Below are positions 12,201-21,955 of a stretch of 64,000 bases of DNA, one piece after another; position 1 is the stretch's first letter, and each line of letters begins with the position of its first letter. Source of the stretch: Brienomyrus brachyistius. Taxonomy: Eukaryota > Chordata > Actinopteri > Osteoglossiformes > Mormyridae. A model generated the notes under the pieces. The model was given only the letters and a program-made list of their open reading frames with translations. It searched no databases and was not told where the DNA came from. Location: NCBI RefSeq assembly GCF_023856365.1, contig NC_064545.1, positions 620,001 to 684,000 of the forward strand, given 5' to 3'. The position numbers and the translations under genes were made by a program.

Positions 12201-15200
12201 TACTGTTTCCTGTATTTTTTAAAGACTGTATAAGTGGGCAGGAGACTTCTGAGAGTTGGCAGCTACGTTTATGCCTGGAAATGGGCAGTCAGGTCATGTT
12301 CTCAAGCTGGAGCAGGCAGTCTGAGGTGCCCAATAGCCACTGTTACCACCAGGGCTGCGATTTGGCACACGATTTGGCAAATAATTAACAGCACTTCATT
12401 GCGACACTAGTTTCCCACAAGGATGTGTGAGAACCTTATGCATAGTGGAGTTGTCGTTCTTTTGTGAGAGAGCATACCTTTTAAACCTCATTCTGGCGTC
12501 TATTACTCAGGCAATCATACTTGTGGTAATTGCCCAGTTGACACTGCTAGTGTTACTCATACTCTTCGTTCTTAATGGGCAACTGTTTACGCAACACCAA
12601 TAAGCTGGGGTGTGTAGTTCCGAGACCCCCTACGTGTTGTCGGGTTTATTTATGGTCCTCGTCTCTTTGTGGTAGCATCCTGTATGCCGACATCGTGGGC
12701 TTCACCCAGCTGGCCAGCGAATGCTCGCCAAAGGAGTTGGTCATCATGCTTAATGAGCTCTTTGGAAAGTTTGACCAGATTGCCAAGGTGAGTGTTGCGT
12801 TTTGGGGATACGATGGTCGTCTTCTGTCCTCCTCATCATTTCTCACCAATTCGTTGAACCATATCATTTTCTTGATGAATCGACATGTGTGTTTTGTCAC
12901 TTTGGCCTATAAGGGAGACTCATGCGCTGATTCTGTTCTTTTCCACAGGACAACGAATGCATGAGGATAAAGATTCTTGGGGATTGTTACTACTGTGTCT
13001 CTGGACTCCCTGTCTCTCTGCCCAAGCATGCTGAGAACTGCGTCAAAATGGGCCTGGACATGTGTGAGGCCATTAAGTAAGTGCCGGCCTGGGGCCCTTA
13101 AGTGAGACATTGATTTACTCAAACAGCTTGAAGTGACAGTAGCTTCCCTACATCTCCATGGTGATGATACTAAATACTAGAGTACAACCACGCTTTCTCT
13201 GCCTCATAAAGCAAATAATCTAGTTTATATAAAAAAATAAAGGATTAACTACATTACCTATGTTACTGAAATTGAGTGTATGGGTATAGGAGTTGGATTT
13301 TAACATTTTTATACAGTCCTGCATGTCATGGATCAGTATCTGCTGTTGGTGATTAGGTATCAGCAAATCCCAACCACGGACAGATAGGCCTTCGGCAATT
13401 GCATGTGTATTTATGAATTAGGCTTTGACTTGTAGATTTAAATGTAGATCTAGATGTGGCACATGGTACTGCTATGTCAAACAGTCAAAAGATCTTAACT
13501 GGTGATTGCTTGATCGCATGACTCTCTCAAATGGCCCACTATCCCTGCTTCTGCCACAGGCAGGTCCGGGACGCCACTGGCGTGGACATCAGCATGAGAG
13601 TAGGCGTCCATTCTGGTAACGTGCTGTGTGGGGTCATTGGCCTCCGTAAGTGGCAGTTTGATGTGTGGTCACATGATGTCACCTTGGCTAATCACATGGA
13701 GTCTGGAGGTATACCTGGGTAAGACTTCTGAAATGTGTGGGTTTGTTCTGCTTTAAAAATTATTTAGTCTTTGAGGGGGGTGGCATGGTGGTGCAGTGGT
13801 TAGCACTGTCGCCTCACACCTCTGGGACCCGGGTTCGAGTCTCCGCCTGGGTCACATGTGTGCGGAGTTTGCATGTTCTCCCCGTGTCGTCGTGGGGTTT
13901 CCTCCGGGTACTCCGGTTTCCCCCCACAGTCCAAAAACATGCTGAGGCTAATTGGAGTTGCTGAATTGCCCATAGGTGTGCATGTGTGAGTGAATGGTGT
14001 GTGAGTGTGCCCTGCGATGGGCTGGCCCCCCGTCCTGGGTTGTTCCCTGCCTCGTGCCCATTGCTTCCGGGATAGGCTCCGGACCCCCCGCGACCCAATA
14101 GGATAAGCGGTTTGGAAAATGGATGGATGGATGGATAGTCTTTGAGGTCTTATTGGATTTGTATTTAAAAATTGCACAACCCTGGGAAGAAGGGTGGATG
14201 GATCATTTGGATAGTAACCTATATTATAGTGAACTAGCCAGGATGTTGATCTGCTGCTGCTGACAACTGGAAGTGGAATTCTATTTTAGCCTTGTTTACG
14301 ATGTACCTGGTATGGCGGGGTCTTTGGCAGACGGGTGCATGTCACAGAATCTACCCTGAAACACCTCAACAAGGCTTATGAGGTCGAGGAGGCGAATGGG
14401 CACCTGAGGGACCCCTATCTGAAGGAACAGAACATCAAGACGTATTTGGTCATCGACCCCAGGGTATGGCCTTCTTGGTTGTTTTCTTCATAGTGCCTGA
14501 TAATACCTTTATACCTCAGCGATGGATAACTGGGAACAGTGTTTATGTGGAACCTCCCTTTATAGTCCAAGGAGCCAGCCGCTGATCAGCGGAGCCTGCC
14601 GAAGCCGCGGGTGAACGACGGGCTGAAGATGCGTGCTTCCGTGCGGATGACGCGCTACTTGGAGTCATGGGGTGCTGTAAAGCCCTTTGCCCACCTGCAG
14701 AGCCGCGAGGGCCACATCATGGATGTTCTCGTCAACGGCAAACTGCGCCCTGTGAGTGGTTCCGTATTTCCTCTGCTGTCTTCTAGAGAAGACAATGATT
14801 CTACAATTTAATGCTATGGTAAGCCGGTCAGTGTGTATGTGATGAAATATAACACGAGTTAGGATATATGAAGAATATACTAATAACCTGAATTCAGTGA
14901 ATGGCTCCGGTCTATTGACTCCCAGTTAAAACATTTTGTATTGTATATGTGACTTTCTTACTGACCAACCAGAGCTGGATAGCAGATGGGTACTGGTGTC
15001 GTACGCTATGAATAACAAAGTTTATTCTCCTTCTCAGGATATACCACAGCAATCCATGCCCTGTTCAAAAGTAACTGAAAGGTAAGGAGGATTACCCTAT
15101 TAGTGAAGACACACCCTAAAATTCACAGTTTGAATGCAACGACTGAGCTCATTCAACCTAAACCTACTGCTTTCCCCTTGATTTAGGTGACATCATACAC

Positions 15201-18200
15201 AGAAGAATGTAACACAAGACACTAATACATCTGCGCACGCACATATACAAGCAAACACCCATAGCTGGCCCTTTGCACAGAAAGCTAGGGCAGGAGTTAC
15301 CGGCCTGTGATGGACAGTTGATTCATCTACTACTTCCAAATGTACCTATGTTTTGCAATGTAGGATCAAGTCCCAGAAGTTTGATGAAGACCTCCATGAT
15401 ATGATGACCTCAACCATTGATGAGATGACCATCAAGTGTGTACTTAAGTACAGATACCTCTGCCAGCCCAGATTTTGTGCTCTGAAGTTTTAAACATACA
15501 GTCAAGTCTCTCTAAAATTTTATCTCACCTTGGAATTTTAAAGACATTAAGGAGATACATAGTGACTGAGCCAGTAGATATCCTCCATGTGTACCTGTTT
15601 GTAATTTCACGTTTATAAATTGCCGTCATTAATTACATTATGGCTGCTGTTTCTCTCTTCTTCAGGGACTGGGTAAATTCGGAATTCAACAGCATAACTC
15701 TGTGGTTCACCAAGAGGGATCTTATGAAGCAGGTACCATTTTTTTCTTTTCTCTTTTTAATTTATTTTATTTATTATTAGTATTTTATCCATCCATTTCA
15801 TTTTACAAACCACGGAGAGTCCAGAGCCTATCCCAGAATCTATGAGCAGGAGGCAGGGAACAACCCAGGACAGGGGGCCAGCCCATCGCAGGGCACACTC
15901 ACACCATTCACTCACACATGCACAACTTTGGACTGTGGGGGGAGTACCAGGAGGAAACCCAGGCGGAGACTCGAACCCTGGTCTCAGAGGTGTGAGGCAA
16001 CAGTGCTAACCACTGTACCACCGCACCTCCCTTTATTTTATTTATTTATTTATTTTTTATTTAGTAAAAAAAGCAGGTACCTTTACTACAAGTGTTACAT
16101 GAGAGTCAGGGATTATTCTACTAGATTTATTATTTTTCCAAGTAAGGTGTTTTTTTTTCCAAAGAAAAACATTATTGTTATAAAGCAATCACCCCCACTT
16201 CTCTGTCAGACTCTGACTGTGATACTTCTCATGTTTCACTTCCCGTGGTAATATACTAACGTGTTCCTGTCTTTCTGTTTCCAGTTCCGAGCTATTGAGT
16301 CGCCCAACTTCAAGTACTTCATTGCCTGTGCCTCTTTCATCTTCTTCTGCATCTTTTTGATCCAGTTGTTGGTGGCACAAGAGTCAGTGTCTTTTCTGAC
16401 CTCTAGGAAGTTACTATGCTAGAGCTGTTTAGCACTTACCATTTGGTAACATGCACAACATGCCCATACATGAAAAAACCAAATAACAGGAACATTAATG
16501 AATATGCATGCTTATAATTTTCCCTGAATTCAATGCATTTAACAATAGAATTTGAGCAATTAGAAGTTTGAGGATAACTGTAAGTGTTTACTTTCTAATT
16601 ATTTTTGTAATTCTTGTATGATGAAATTTGTGTTCTTTAGTCTGACATTATAACTGATATTCTGATTGCCCCTGTCCCACAGGCGTACACAGCTGGGGGT
16701 GATTGTTGGTGTCCTTGCTTGCGTGCTCCTCCTGATCCTTGGGGTGTGTTTTGCTGGTCATCTGCAGGTCAGTATATGTACCAGACTGAGGACGATTATT
16801 TTTGTTCAAAACACTCAGAGCAAAACTTCTCTGAGAGGTATTTATTTTTTTTCCCATCATGTCTTGCCCCTCCACTCTCCACATCTCCTCCTATTTTCTC
16901 CTGTGGCATCCTCAAACATTCAGTTGTGTTTCCCGGAGAAGCTGGCGTCCTGCCATTGGCTGACTGTGGTGTCCGAGACAGTGGGGAAGAAACCATTCGT
17001 GCGCCTAACTTTGACCATAGTCTCTATGACTGTCATCCTCATCATGGCTGCCTTAAATCTGGTAATTACCATCACTCACTGCTATCTGAAGTTCCACCCT
17101 TTACTCTTTTTAATTACACAGTTAATTCCAAATTATTTGAAATCCTAGAAACTGTACGAACCTAGTTCTAATTGTGGAGTCGACCAGATCTGTAACCTCC
17201 CACCGGGGCAGAACATCACCCACAACCTTCAGGACACAGACTGTGGACTGTTCTGTCTGCCTGTGAGTATCACTTATAAATAACATCAAGAGCACCTTGC
17301 AATAAACAGCTTGTGATGTTATAGTTAAAACCTGTCAGGGATGATTCTTCATAAAAATATCCAGACTAAAAATATCTCCATTCCTGAAAATCTCCTTACT
17401 TGCATGCTCATTTTACAGGTAGATTTTTTTTCTTTTGTCTTGATTCCTCACTATGGACCTAGTCAGCAGCCCATGTGTTTCTTGTGTTTGATTGCAGTAC
17501 TTCGTGTATTGCTGTATACTGGCTCTGATTGCATGTGGAGTGTTCTTTGGAGTAAGCTTTGAGCTTACGGTGGTACTAATCGTCGTGGCTTTCGGCTTAT
17601 TCTACGGGATCATCTTCAGATCACAGAACGACCTCTTTAAGTCTTACGGCTGTATCCTGTACCACGTTAATAGCAGGTAAATTTCTTGGTCACATCATCT
17701 TAAGGTTACATTACTGCTTTTCATACTGTGACTGACCTTAGTCAACATGTATTTCTTTGTGTGGGTAACAGTGAGGTCATGCTCAACTCTGGATTAATGA
17801 AGCACCCCCAGTCGATGAGCTGTATTTACGGCACACTGTTCCTGATTACCATGATCTCGATCATTCGACACGTGAGACAGTTCCCTCCCCCGGTCTTACA
17901 CACATAAGTGCTCAGTCCAGTGAAGGCCGCCTTCTAGGGAATCTCATCTCATTTTTCTTTCTACCACACTAGAACGAATACTGCTGCCGCAAGGACTTCC
18001 TGCGGAAAAATAAGAACCGCACTAAACAGGATGAGATTGAGACTAAGGAGAACCTAAATCGACTCCTGCTAGAGAACGTTCTGCCTGCCAATGTGGCTGC
18101 AGTCTTCATGGGGGAGAACAAGAAGAATGAGGTATGATATAGGAATATTTAAATGGGGCACGAGTGTAGAACACTATATGGACAAAAGTTCTGGGACATA

Positions 18201-20803
18201 CTTGTTAAGCATTGAATTCAGGATGTTTCATTTAGACACATTGCCACGTGTATAAAATCAAGCACCTAGCCAAGCTGTCAGGTTTACAAACATTTATGAA
18301 AGAATGGGTCGTTCTGAAGAGCTCAATGAATTCAAGCATGGTACTGCCATAGGATGCCACCTTTGCAATAAGTCAGTTTGTGAAATTTCTTCCCTGCTAG
18401 ATATTCCATAGTCAACTGTAAGTGGTATTATAGCAAAGTGGCAGCCTTTAGGAAACCCATAAAGTACACGTAAAGTAACAGAGCAGGGTCATTTTTTCAA
18501 AAAATGTAAGTCACTCTGGACAAAAGCATCTGGTACAGAAATGAAATACTGATTGCCAGTTTTCATAATGGCCTGCCTACAAGCAGTTATTTTTTTCAAC
18601 AAATATGATTTCCGATATAGCCTTAGTTGTCCATCCATCCTACTTCCACATCTGCAGTTCTAGGCCAGGGTTGACCCTGGACCCTATCCCAGGAAACACA
18701 GGGCATAAGGCACGGTCCCAGTTTCTTGTTAGCTCTTAAACAACAGACAAACAAACAAACAAACAACAAGGGTCTGTTGGTCGTCAGAGGCATTTAAATT
18801 CATCTCTTGGTTTCTGGAGACTGATGTACCAGAAGTTCTTGATTGATTTTTATCACATGAGGGCTTTGTGGAAACATTTTGTTTTTCTGTACAGCTTCTC
18901 CACATTTCTGGGTATTATGGAAAGTGTTCCACAGTGGAAGTGACCTACTTGTAGAAGCACGTCTTCCAGTCATCATGGCCCCTAATGATGCTCATATTTG
19001 ATGGGTCCATCCTATTGACATGTTCTCCCGTTCAGGATCTCTACTACCAATCGTATGACTGTGTGTGTGTGATGTTCGCCTCGGTGCCAGACTTCAAGGA
19101 GTTCTACACAGAATGCGACATCAACAAGGAAGGTCTGGAATGTCTCCGGCTGCTCAATGAGATCATCGCGGACTTTGACGAGGTCAGCTTTTTCTGAAAG
19201 TACAGACAGGCTTCCACGGAGGCATGACGGCCTGCTGCATTTGAATCTGTCCCATGGTCATCTCCACAGGTGCTATCCAAGCCTAAGTTCAGCGGGGTGG
19301 AGAAAATTAAAACTATCGGCAGCACCTACATGGCTGCTGCTGGGCTAAGTGGGACACCAGGTCAAGAAAATAACCAGGTTTGTTTACGGTCCTGATTATA
19401 TGGAACAGTAGGGGAAAAGCACTTAGTCGAAAAGCTAGCCTTGGTCAGTTTTTGCTCAAGCATGATTTTCTGGTGATTATTGGCAAATGAAATCTGTACT
19501 TGATAAAGTGCAATTGAAGGGCAAATTCCCAAAACTCATTCAGTCCATGGGATAGGTTTTTGCTAAATATTTCTGTGAATTTTTGGAAATTTAATGAAAA
19601 GTTCTTCATGAGGATTGATGCAGTTTTGGTTCCCAATACTGTAGCATATCAGCCTGGTTATTGATCTCATCTCAAAAGCAACAAAAATGGACTGAGCCTT
19701 GGAAATTTGCTCTTTAATATGTCAAAAAAAATTTATGTTATGCTGAGTGTGACTCTTTTCGGCTTTTTGCACACAGGATCAGGAAAAGCAGCTTGCACAG
19801 ATTGGGAACATGGTTGAGTTTGCCGTTGCACTGGTAGGAAAGCTGGACGGCATCAACAGGCATTCATTCAACAACTTCCGGTTGCGTGTCGGTGAGCATT
19901 TCCTTTACAAACCACCCAGGATCATAGATAAGTCAATGAGCCAACTTACTTTGTTTGCTGCGATTGAGTATGATAAATGACAACATTAATCTGGAAATAA
20001 GATCCTTGAATCATGGCTATTGCTTAGGAAATCTTCTCATGATGACTCTGTGCTCTGCTGTGTGGCAGGAATCAATCATGGGCCAGTGATCGCAGGAGTG
20101 ATCGGAGCTAACAAACCACAGTATGACATTTGGGGCAACACGGTGAACGTGGCCAGCAGAATGGAGAGCACCGGAGAGATGGGAAAGATCCAGGTACAGC
20201 GGAAAACCTTCGGACAAATTTGCATCACACTGTGATTTCCTCTTCACCAACTCTGTGTCAGAACATGGGGTCTTCATACATACAACCTTTACTAGACGCA
20301 CGATATTCCGATCATATCAGTACTGATCCAATGTGTAAAATCTTAGCCGATATTGCTGGTCGATAATTAGATTGTAGTTATTGTTCAATGTTAGCAGCAC
20401 CAGAGCCAGTGACATAACTGAAGGGAGTCAAACTTGCTAGTGGTATTTAGTGGAATACAGATGTTATGTAATTTTTATTAAGCCGGGGAGGGGAAATTAA
20501 GTCAGTTTATTTTAGTGTAGGGTGTTATATTAATGCTATGGATGGGATCCTATGTCATGGGCAGTTTGTGACAGTGGGTTAGGATGCTATGCCCATGATC
20601 AGAAGGGCTAAAGGGAATGCGTCTGCTGAATAAGCTGTTGTAATGTCTTGGGCCAGGTGACGGAGGAGACGTGCAAAGTGCTGCAGAGGCTGGGCTATTC
20701 CTGCGAGTGCCGGGGCTTCATCACTGTGAAGGGCAAAGGAGAGCTCAAGACCTTTTTTGTGTGCACAGACATGAGCAAATCCCTGGGTCTAGGCCTCAGC
20801 TGA
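3272..20803 (+). CDS. adcy7: Adenylate cyclase type 7 (25 coding exons, 1078 aa)
   Basis: Membrane adenylyl cyclase that converts ATP to cAMP downstream of Gs. Exons: 3272-3436, 6690-6887, 7802-7951, 8324-8488, 11075-11217, 12676-12787, 12949-13076, 13560-13718, 14331-14463, 14566-14751, 15038-15081, 15364-15435, 15666-15732, 16285-16382, 16683-16767, 16924-17061, 17149-17262, 17498-17676, 17772-17871, 17973-18131, 19036-19182, 19270-19377, 19777-19891, 20069-20193, 20657-20803. All introns are GT-AG, phases are consistent, and the sum is 3237 nt. Order is M1, C1, M2, C2. The start MPAKRKYQ has an A at -3 and resembles the ADCY7 N-terminus; the end FVCTD...GLGLS matches ADCY7. C1a holds YADIVGFT and [11 protein letters not shown]2 holds EKIKTIG and [18 protein letters not shown]2 and ADCY4 are the nearest alternatives, but the brd7 neighbour and both termini favour ADCY7. 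No disruption was seen. 5' UTR exons are not placed. Confidence 0.95.
4067..4259. mobile_element. hAT MITE, 193 bp, in adcy7 intron 1
   Basis: Terminal inverted repeats are directly readable: CAGGGTTGGCCAATCTTAT at the left and ATAAGATTGGCCACCCCTG at the right (one mismatch plus one gap). Flanking octamers ctctaaac (4059-4066) and tgctaaac (4260-4267) match at 6 of 8 positions, as an aged 8-bp target duplication. No coding capacity. Confidence 0.8.
4762..6305 (+). mobile_element. Tc1-like DNA transposon of the salmonid type, inactive
   Basis: About 1.54 kb between TA dinucleotides (4762-4763 and 6304-6305). The termini are inverted copies sharing GCCATGGCCA and GTTTTG followed by AATGACA. 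The 5' part, with its run of internal sequence after the repeat, closely resembles my memory of Tc1 elements abundant in salmonids and other fishes. The transposase frame (5150-6124) is broken. It lies in the sense direction of adcy7. The family name should be confirmed against a repeat library. Confidence 0.85.
5150..6124 (+). pseudogene. Tc1 transposase pseudogene
   Basis: Remnant of the DDE transposase that cuts and pastes the surrounding element. The N-terminal helix-turn-helix region is readable ([19 protein letters not shown]...), the first catalytic region reads [10 protein letters not shown], the middle [10 protein letters not shown], and the third [10 protein letters not shown] with the glutamate. 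In-frame stops occur near 5200, at 5605-5607 and at 5794-5796, and a frameshift lies near 5860, before [13 protein letters not shown]. Ends with a GQHCKY stop at 6122-6124. It cannot make a functional protein. Confidence 0.85.
8489..11074. other. adcy7 intron 4
   Basis: About 2.6 kb. The first 1.5 kb is almost wholly the 63-bp minisatellite. The remaining 1.1 kb (9968-11074) is ordinary AT-rich intron with no element recognised. Confidence 0.7.
8561..9967 (+). repeat. 63-bp minisatellite, 22 full units plus a partial one
   Basis: Units begin cgcacact and repeat every 63 bp from 8561; the start of the partial 23rd unit at 9947 is exactly 22 x 63 bp later. A degenerate half unit precedes it from about 8500. 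Each unit contains CTAACCCTAACC, two telomere-type hexamers. Units 1-10 carry point variants (ctccaacac, acagcacct, cattccta, one cataacc); units 11-22 are identical. Because 63 is divisible by 3, two plus-strand frames stay open through the array, one of them continuous with adcy7 exon 4. Confidence 0.97.
11218..12675. other. adcy7 intron 5
   Basis: Contains short SINE-tail debris: a (CCAT)-rich start with cagggcataagg at about 11617-11702 and a second (CCAT)n tract at 11771-11803, both looking like minus-strand tails of the GATG-tailed SINE. No exon seen. Confidence 0.5.
13777..14136 (+). mobile_element. tRNA-headed SINE with GATG tail, full length
   Basis: Lies in adcy7 intron 8. The head carries an A-box-like TGGTGCAGTGGTTAGCACT and a B-box-like GGGTTCGAGTC; the body includes GTTTGCATGTTCTCCCCGTG and GGGATAGGCTCCGGACCC; the tail is (ATGG)n. 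Perfect 11-bp target duplications agtctttgagg flank it at 13766-13776 and 14137-14147. Such duplications show LINE-mediated insertion. Widespread teleost family; exact name not assigned. Confidence 0.9.
14566..15732 (+). other. adcy7: adcy7 exons 10-13: C1b regulatory linker
   Basis: Residues 452-574. Exon 10 carries the conserved [18 protein letters not shown] block. Exon 11 is only 44 nt and exons 12-13 are 72 and 67 nt; their order and phases (2, 2, 2, 0) fit without gaps. C1b is the most variable part of this family and the match to human is weak after exon 10, so exons 11-13 are the least certain part of the model, supported mainly by phase, splice sites and total length. Confidence 0.8.
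15776..16031 (-). mobile_element. SINE copy of the same family, minus strand
   Basis: Lies in adcy7 intron 13. Starts with catccatt (tail) and ends at the tRNA-like head (ctaaccactgtaccaccg). About 256 bp, so internally shortened relative to the 360-bp copy. Flanked by tttattttatttatt at 15761-15775 and 16032-16046; low complexity makes this duplication less decisive, but it is exact over 15 bp. Confidence 0.85.
16285..17871 (+). other. adcy7: adcy7 exons 14-19: second membrane block (M2)
   Basis: Residues 575-812. Hydrophobic helices appear in exons 14 ([18 protein letters not shown]), 15 ([20 protein letters not shown]), 16 ([17 protein letters not shown]), 18 (two helices) and 19. Exon 17 encodes the extracellular loop with several cysteines and an N-glycosylation sequon NIT at residues 703-705, where glycosylation sits in mammalian cyclases. 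Confidence 0.9.
18132..19035. other. adcy7 intron 20
   Basis: Holds a Tc1 5' fragment (18171-18456), a motif typical of fish SINE or LINE tails (gtcactctggacaaaagcat, near 18510) and a minus-strand GATG-SINE tail at about 18630-18715 followed by an (ACAA)n stretch near 18750. The remainder is unassigned. Confidence 0.5.
18171..18456 (+). mobile_element. 5' fragment of a second Tc1-like element
   Basis: Begins ACACTATATGGACAAAAGTT, a typical terminal repeat of fish Tc1-like elements. From the ATG at 18304 it reads [18 protein letters not shown] and on to ISSLLDIP before a stop, which matches the N-terminus of Tc1 transposases. The catalytic part and right end are absent. Confidence 0.75.
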
Positions 20804-21355
20804 TGGCAGCCAGGTGGGCGGACAGGCAGACACAAACAGGGGGAAATGGAACTGAAAATATTTGCTTGACGGGGCATGTGGAAGGAAAAAGCGGGATGGC
20901 ACGAGCTACAGCGGAGGAAGGAAAGCCTCGTCGTAATTATGTCCTGAAGCAGTTTTGCTGAATTCGAAAATCGTGGCGTATTCCAATAACAAGTGTACAG
21001 AAGTGCTGCGTTTTACATGCGAGGGGCTCATTTCCCTCACTGCCGTGACTTTTATGGAGCAGTGGACTATTTAATAATCACCTTGCAGTCTTTTTACGGG
21101 TTTTTTTTTTTTTTTTAACCTTTTTACTCGGAAGTTTGCTCCAGTGTCGAACTAGGTAGCTGGAAATTAAGCCAAACTCCTTAAATGACCAAGCAGTCAG
21201 CTTTAAAACTAACAGGCTCTGTTTTATTACTGTGTAATGTGCAGATTAGACTTGATGTGAAAAATGTTTCGTTATCAGAAACAGTTGTCTTTTCATAAAT
21301 CTTGTAGAATGACATTTCAACGTAGAAAAAAATAAAACGCTGGGGGTAGAAAACC
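20804..21355 (+). other. adcy7: adcy7 3' UTR (estimated)
   Basis: Runs from the stop to about 20 nt past AATAAA at 21331-21336. AT-rich with a T14-type run near 21102. The true cleavage point needs transcript data; no closer canonical signal was seen. Confidence 0.5.
21331..21336 (+). terminator. adcy7: adcy7 polyadenylation signal AATAAA
   Basis: Canonical hexamer about 530 nt after the stop codon, and the first strong candidate downstream of it. Confidence 0.5.
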
Positions 21356-21855
21356 CCCTAAAACTAACATCGCAGTCTAATTAAACAAAATGTGTTAAGA
21401 AAAAGACCTAATATTTTTGTAATACTTGTGGATTTTTTTGTTTTATTTTGAAGCTTTTCAGTGTCTGTTAAACCCAAACATGTATTGAAGCTGTGCTGGG
21501 TATCGCTTCCATCCTCGCCGCAAGTAAAACGTCTGATGCCTTTTATATGGCTGCCAGGCTAGGAAGAGGCACATTTCCTGTGCACAATTCAACAAAGGGG
21601 GTCAAATAGACCCTTCTGCCAAATACTGTCGAGCACAAAAAAAGACTGGAAAAAGATTAAAGCATGATAGCTGATGCCTGACTTCAGGTTCTCTTAGCCA
21701 TCTGTCCACTTTTTTTTTGATAACAGTAAAAATCTAGCATGACAAAGGTACAGAATTCCTATGTAATGTAGAGTAATTTAATAAGGGGAAACAGCCTTTA
21801 TGTCTTTCGGCAATATTGCATGAGAAAACACAGTGCATGTTATTTAAAAAAGGGG
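21337..21855. other. Convergent gap between adcy7 and brd7
   Basis: About 520 bp between the two polyadenylation signals on opposite strands. AT-rich, no repeat or exon recognised. An ATTAAA-type variant near 21657 could extend the adcy7 transcript further. Confidence 0.5.
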
Positions 21856-21861
21856 TTTATT
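21856..21861 (-). terminator. brd7: brd7 polyadenylation signal (TTTATT on plus)
   Basis: Reads AATAAA on the minus strand, about 95 nt after the brd7 stop codon. This gives a very short 3' UTR. Confidence 0.6.
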
Positions 21862-21955
21862 TTGTAAAATGCTTAGAAACATAAAAAGAACCCTAAGTAC
21901 CCTCTGTACAATAGCATTTAAAGCTCTCCCTGTTCATAAAGACTTTCAGCCAGCG

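Larger units (their letters stand above)
11075..14463 (+). other. adcy7: adcy7 exons 5-9: C1a catalytic domain
   Basis: Residues 227-451. Begins with the linker ESLLMSVLP and the [14 protein letters not shown] stretch, then the guanylate-cyclase fold. The two metal-binding aspartates are visible: D279 in YADIVGFT and D323 in [23 protein letters not shown] and [13 protein letters not shown] follow. C1a supplies the metal ions and pairs with C2 to form the ATP site. The coding exons keep all these signatures. The RMEAAG of human ADCY7 reads HMESGG here, a small local difference. Confidence 0.92.
17973..20803 (+). other. adcy7: adcy7 exons 20-25: C2 catalytic domain and stop
   Basis: Residues 813-1078. 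[16 protein letters not shown] leads into [13 protein letters not shown] and [20 protein letters not shown]. The adenine-selecting lysine is K928 (EKIKTIG); D1008, N1015 and R1019 lie in [15 protein letters not shown], the residues known to contact adenine and the triphosphate or transition state. C2 lacks the metal aspartates, as is normal. The final exon gives [20 protein letters not shown] and stops at TGA 20801-20803. Confidence 0.93.

Noticed and set aside
13785..13850. A-box and B-box promoter motifs as a tRNA gene
   Set aside because: They belong to the head of a SINE with a GATG tail and target duplications; a cloverleaf tRNA is not evident.
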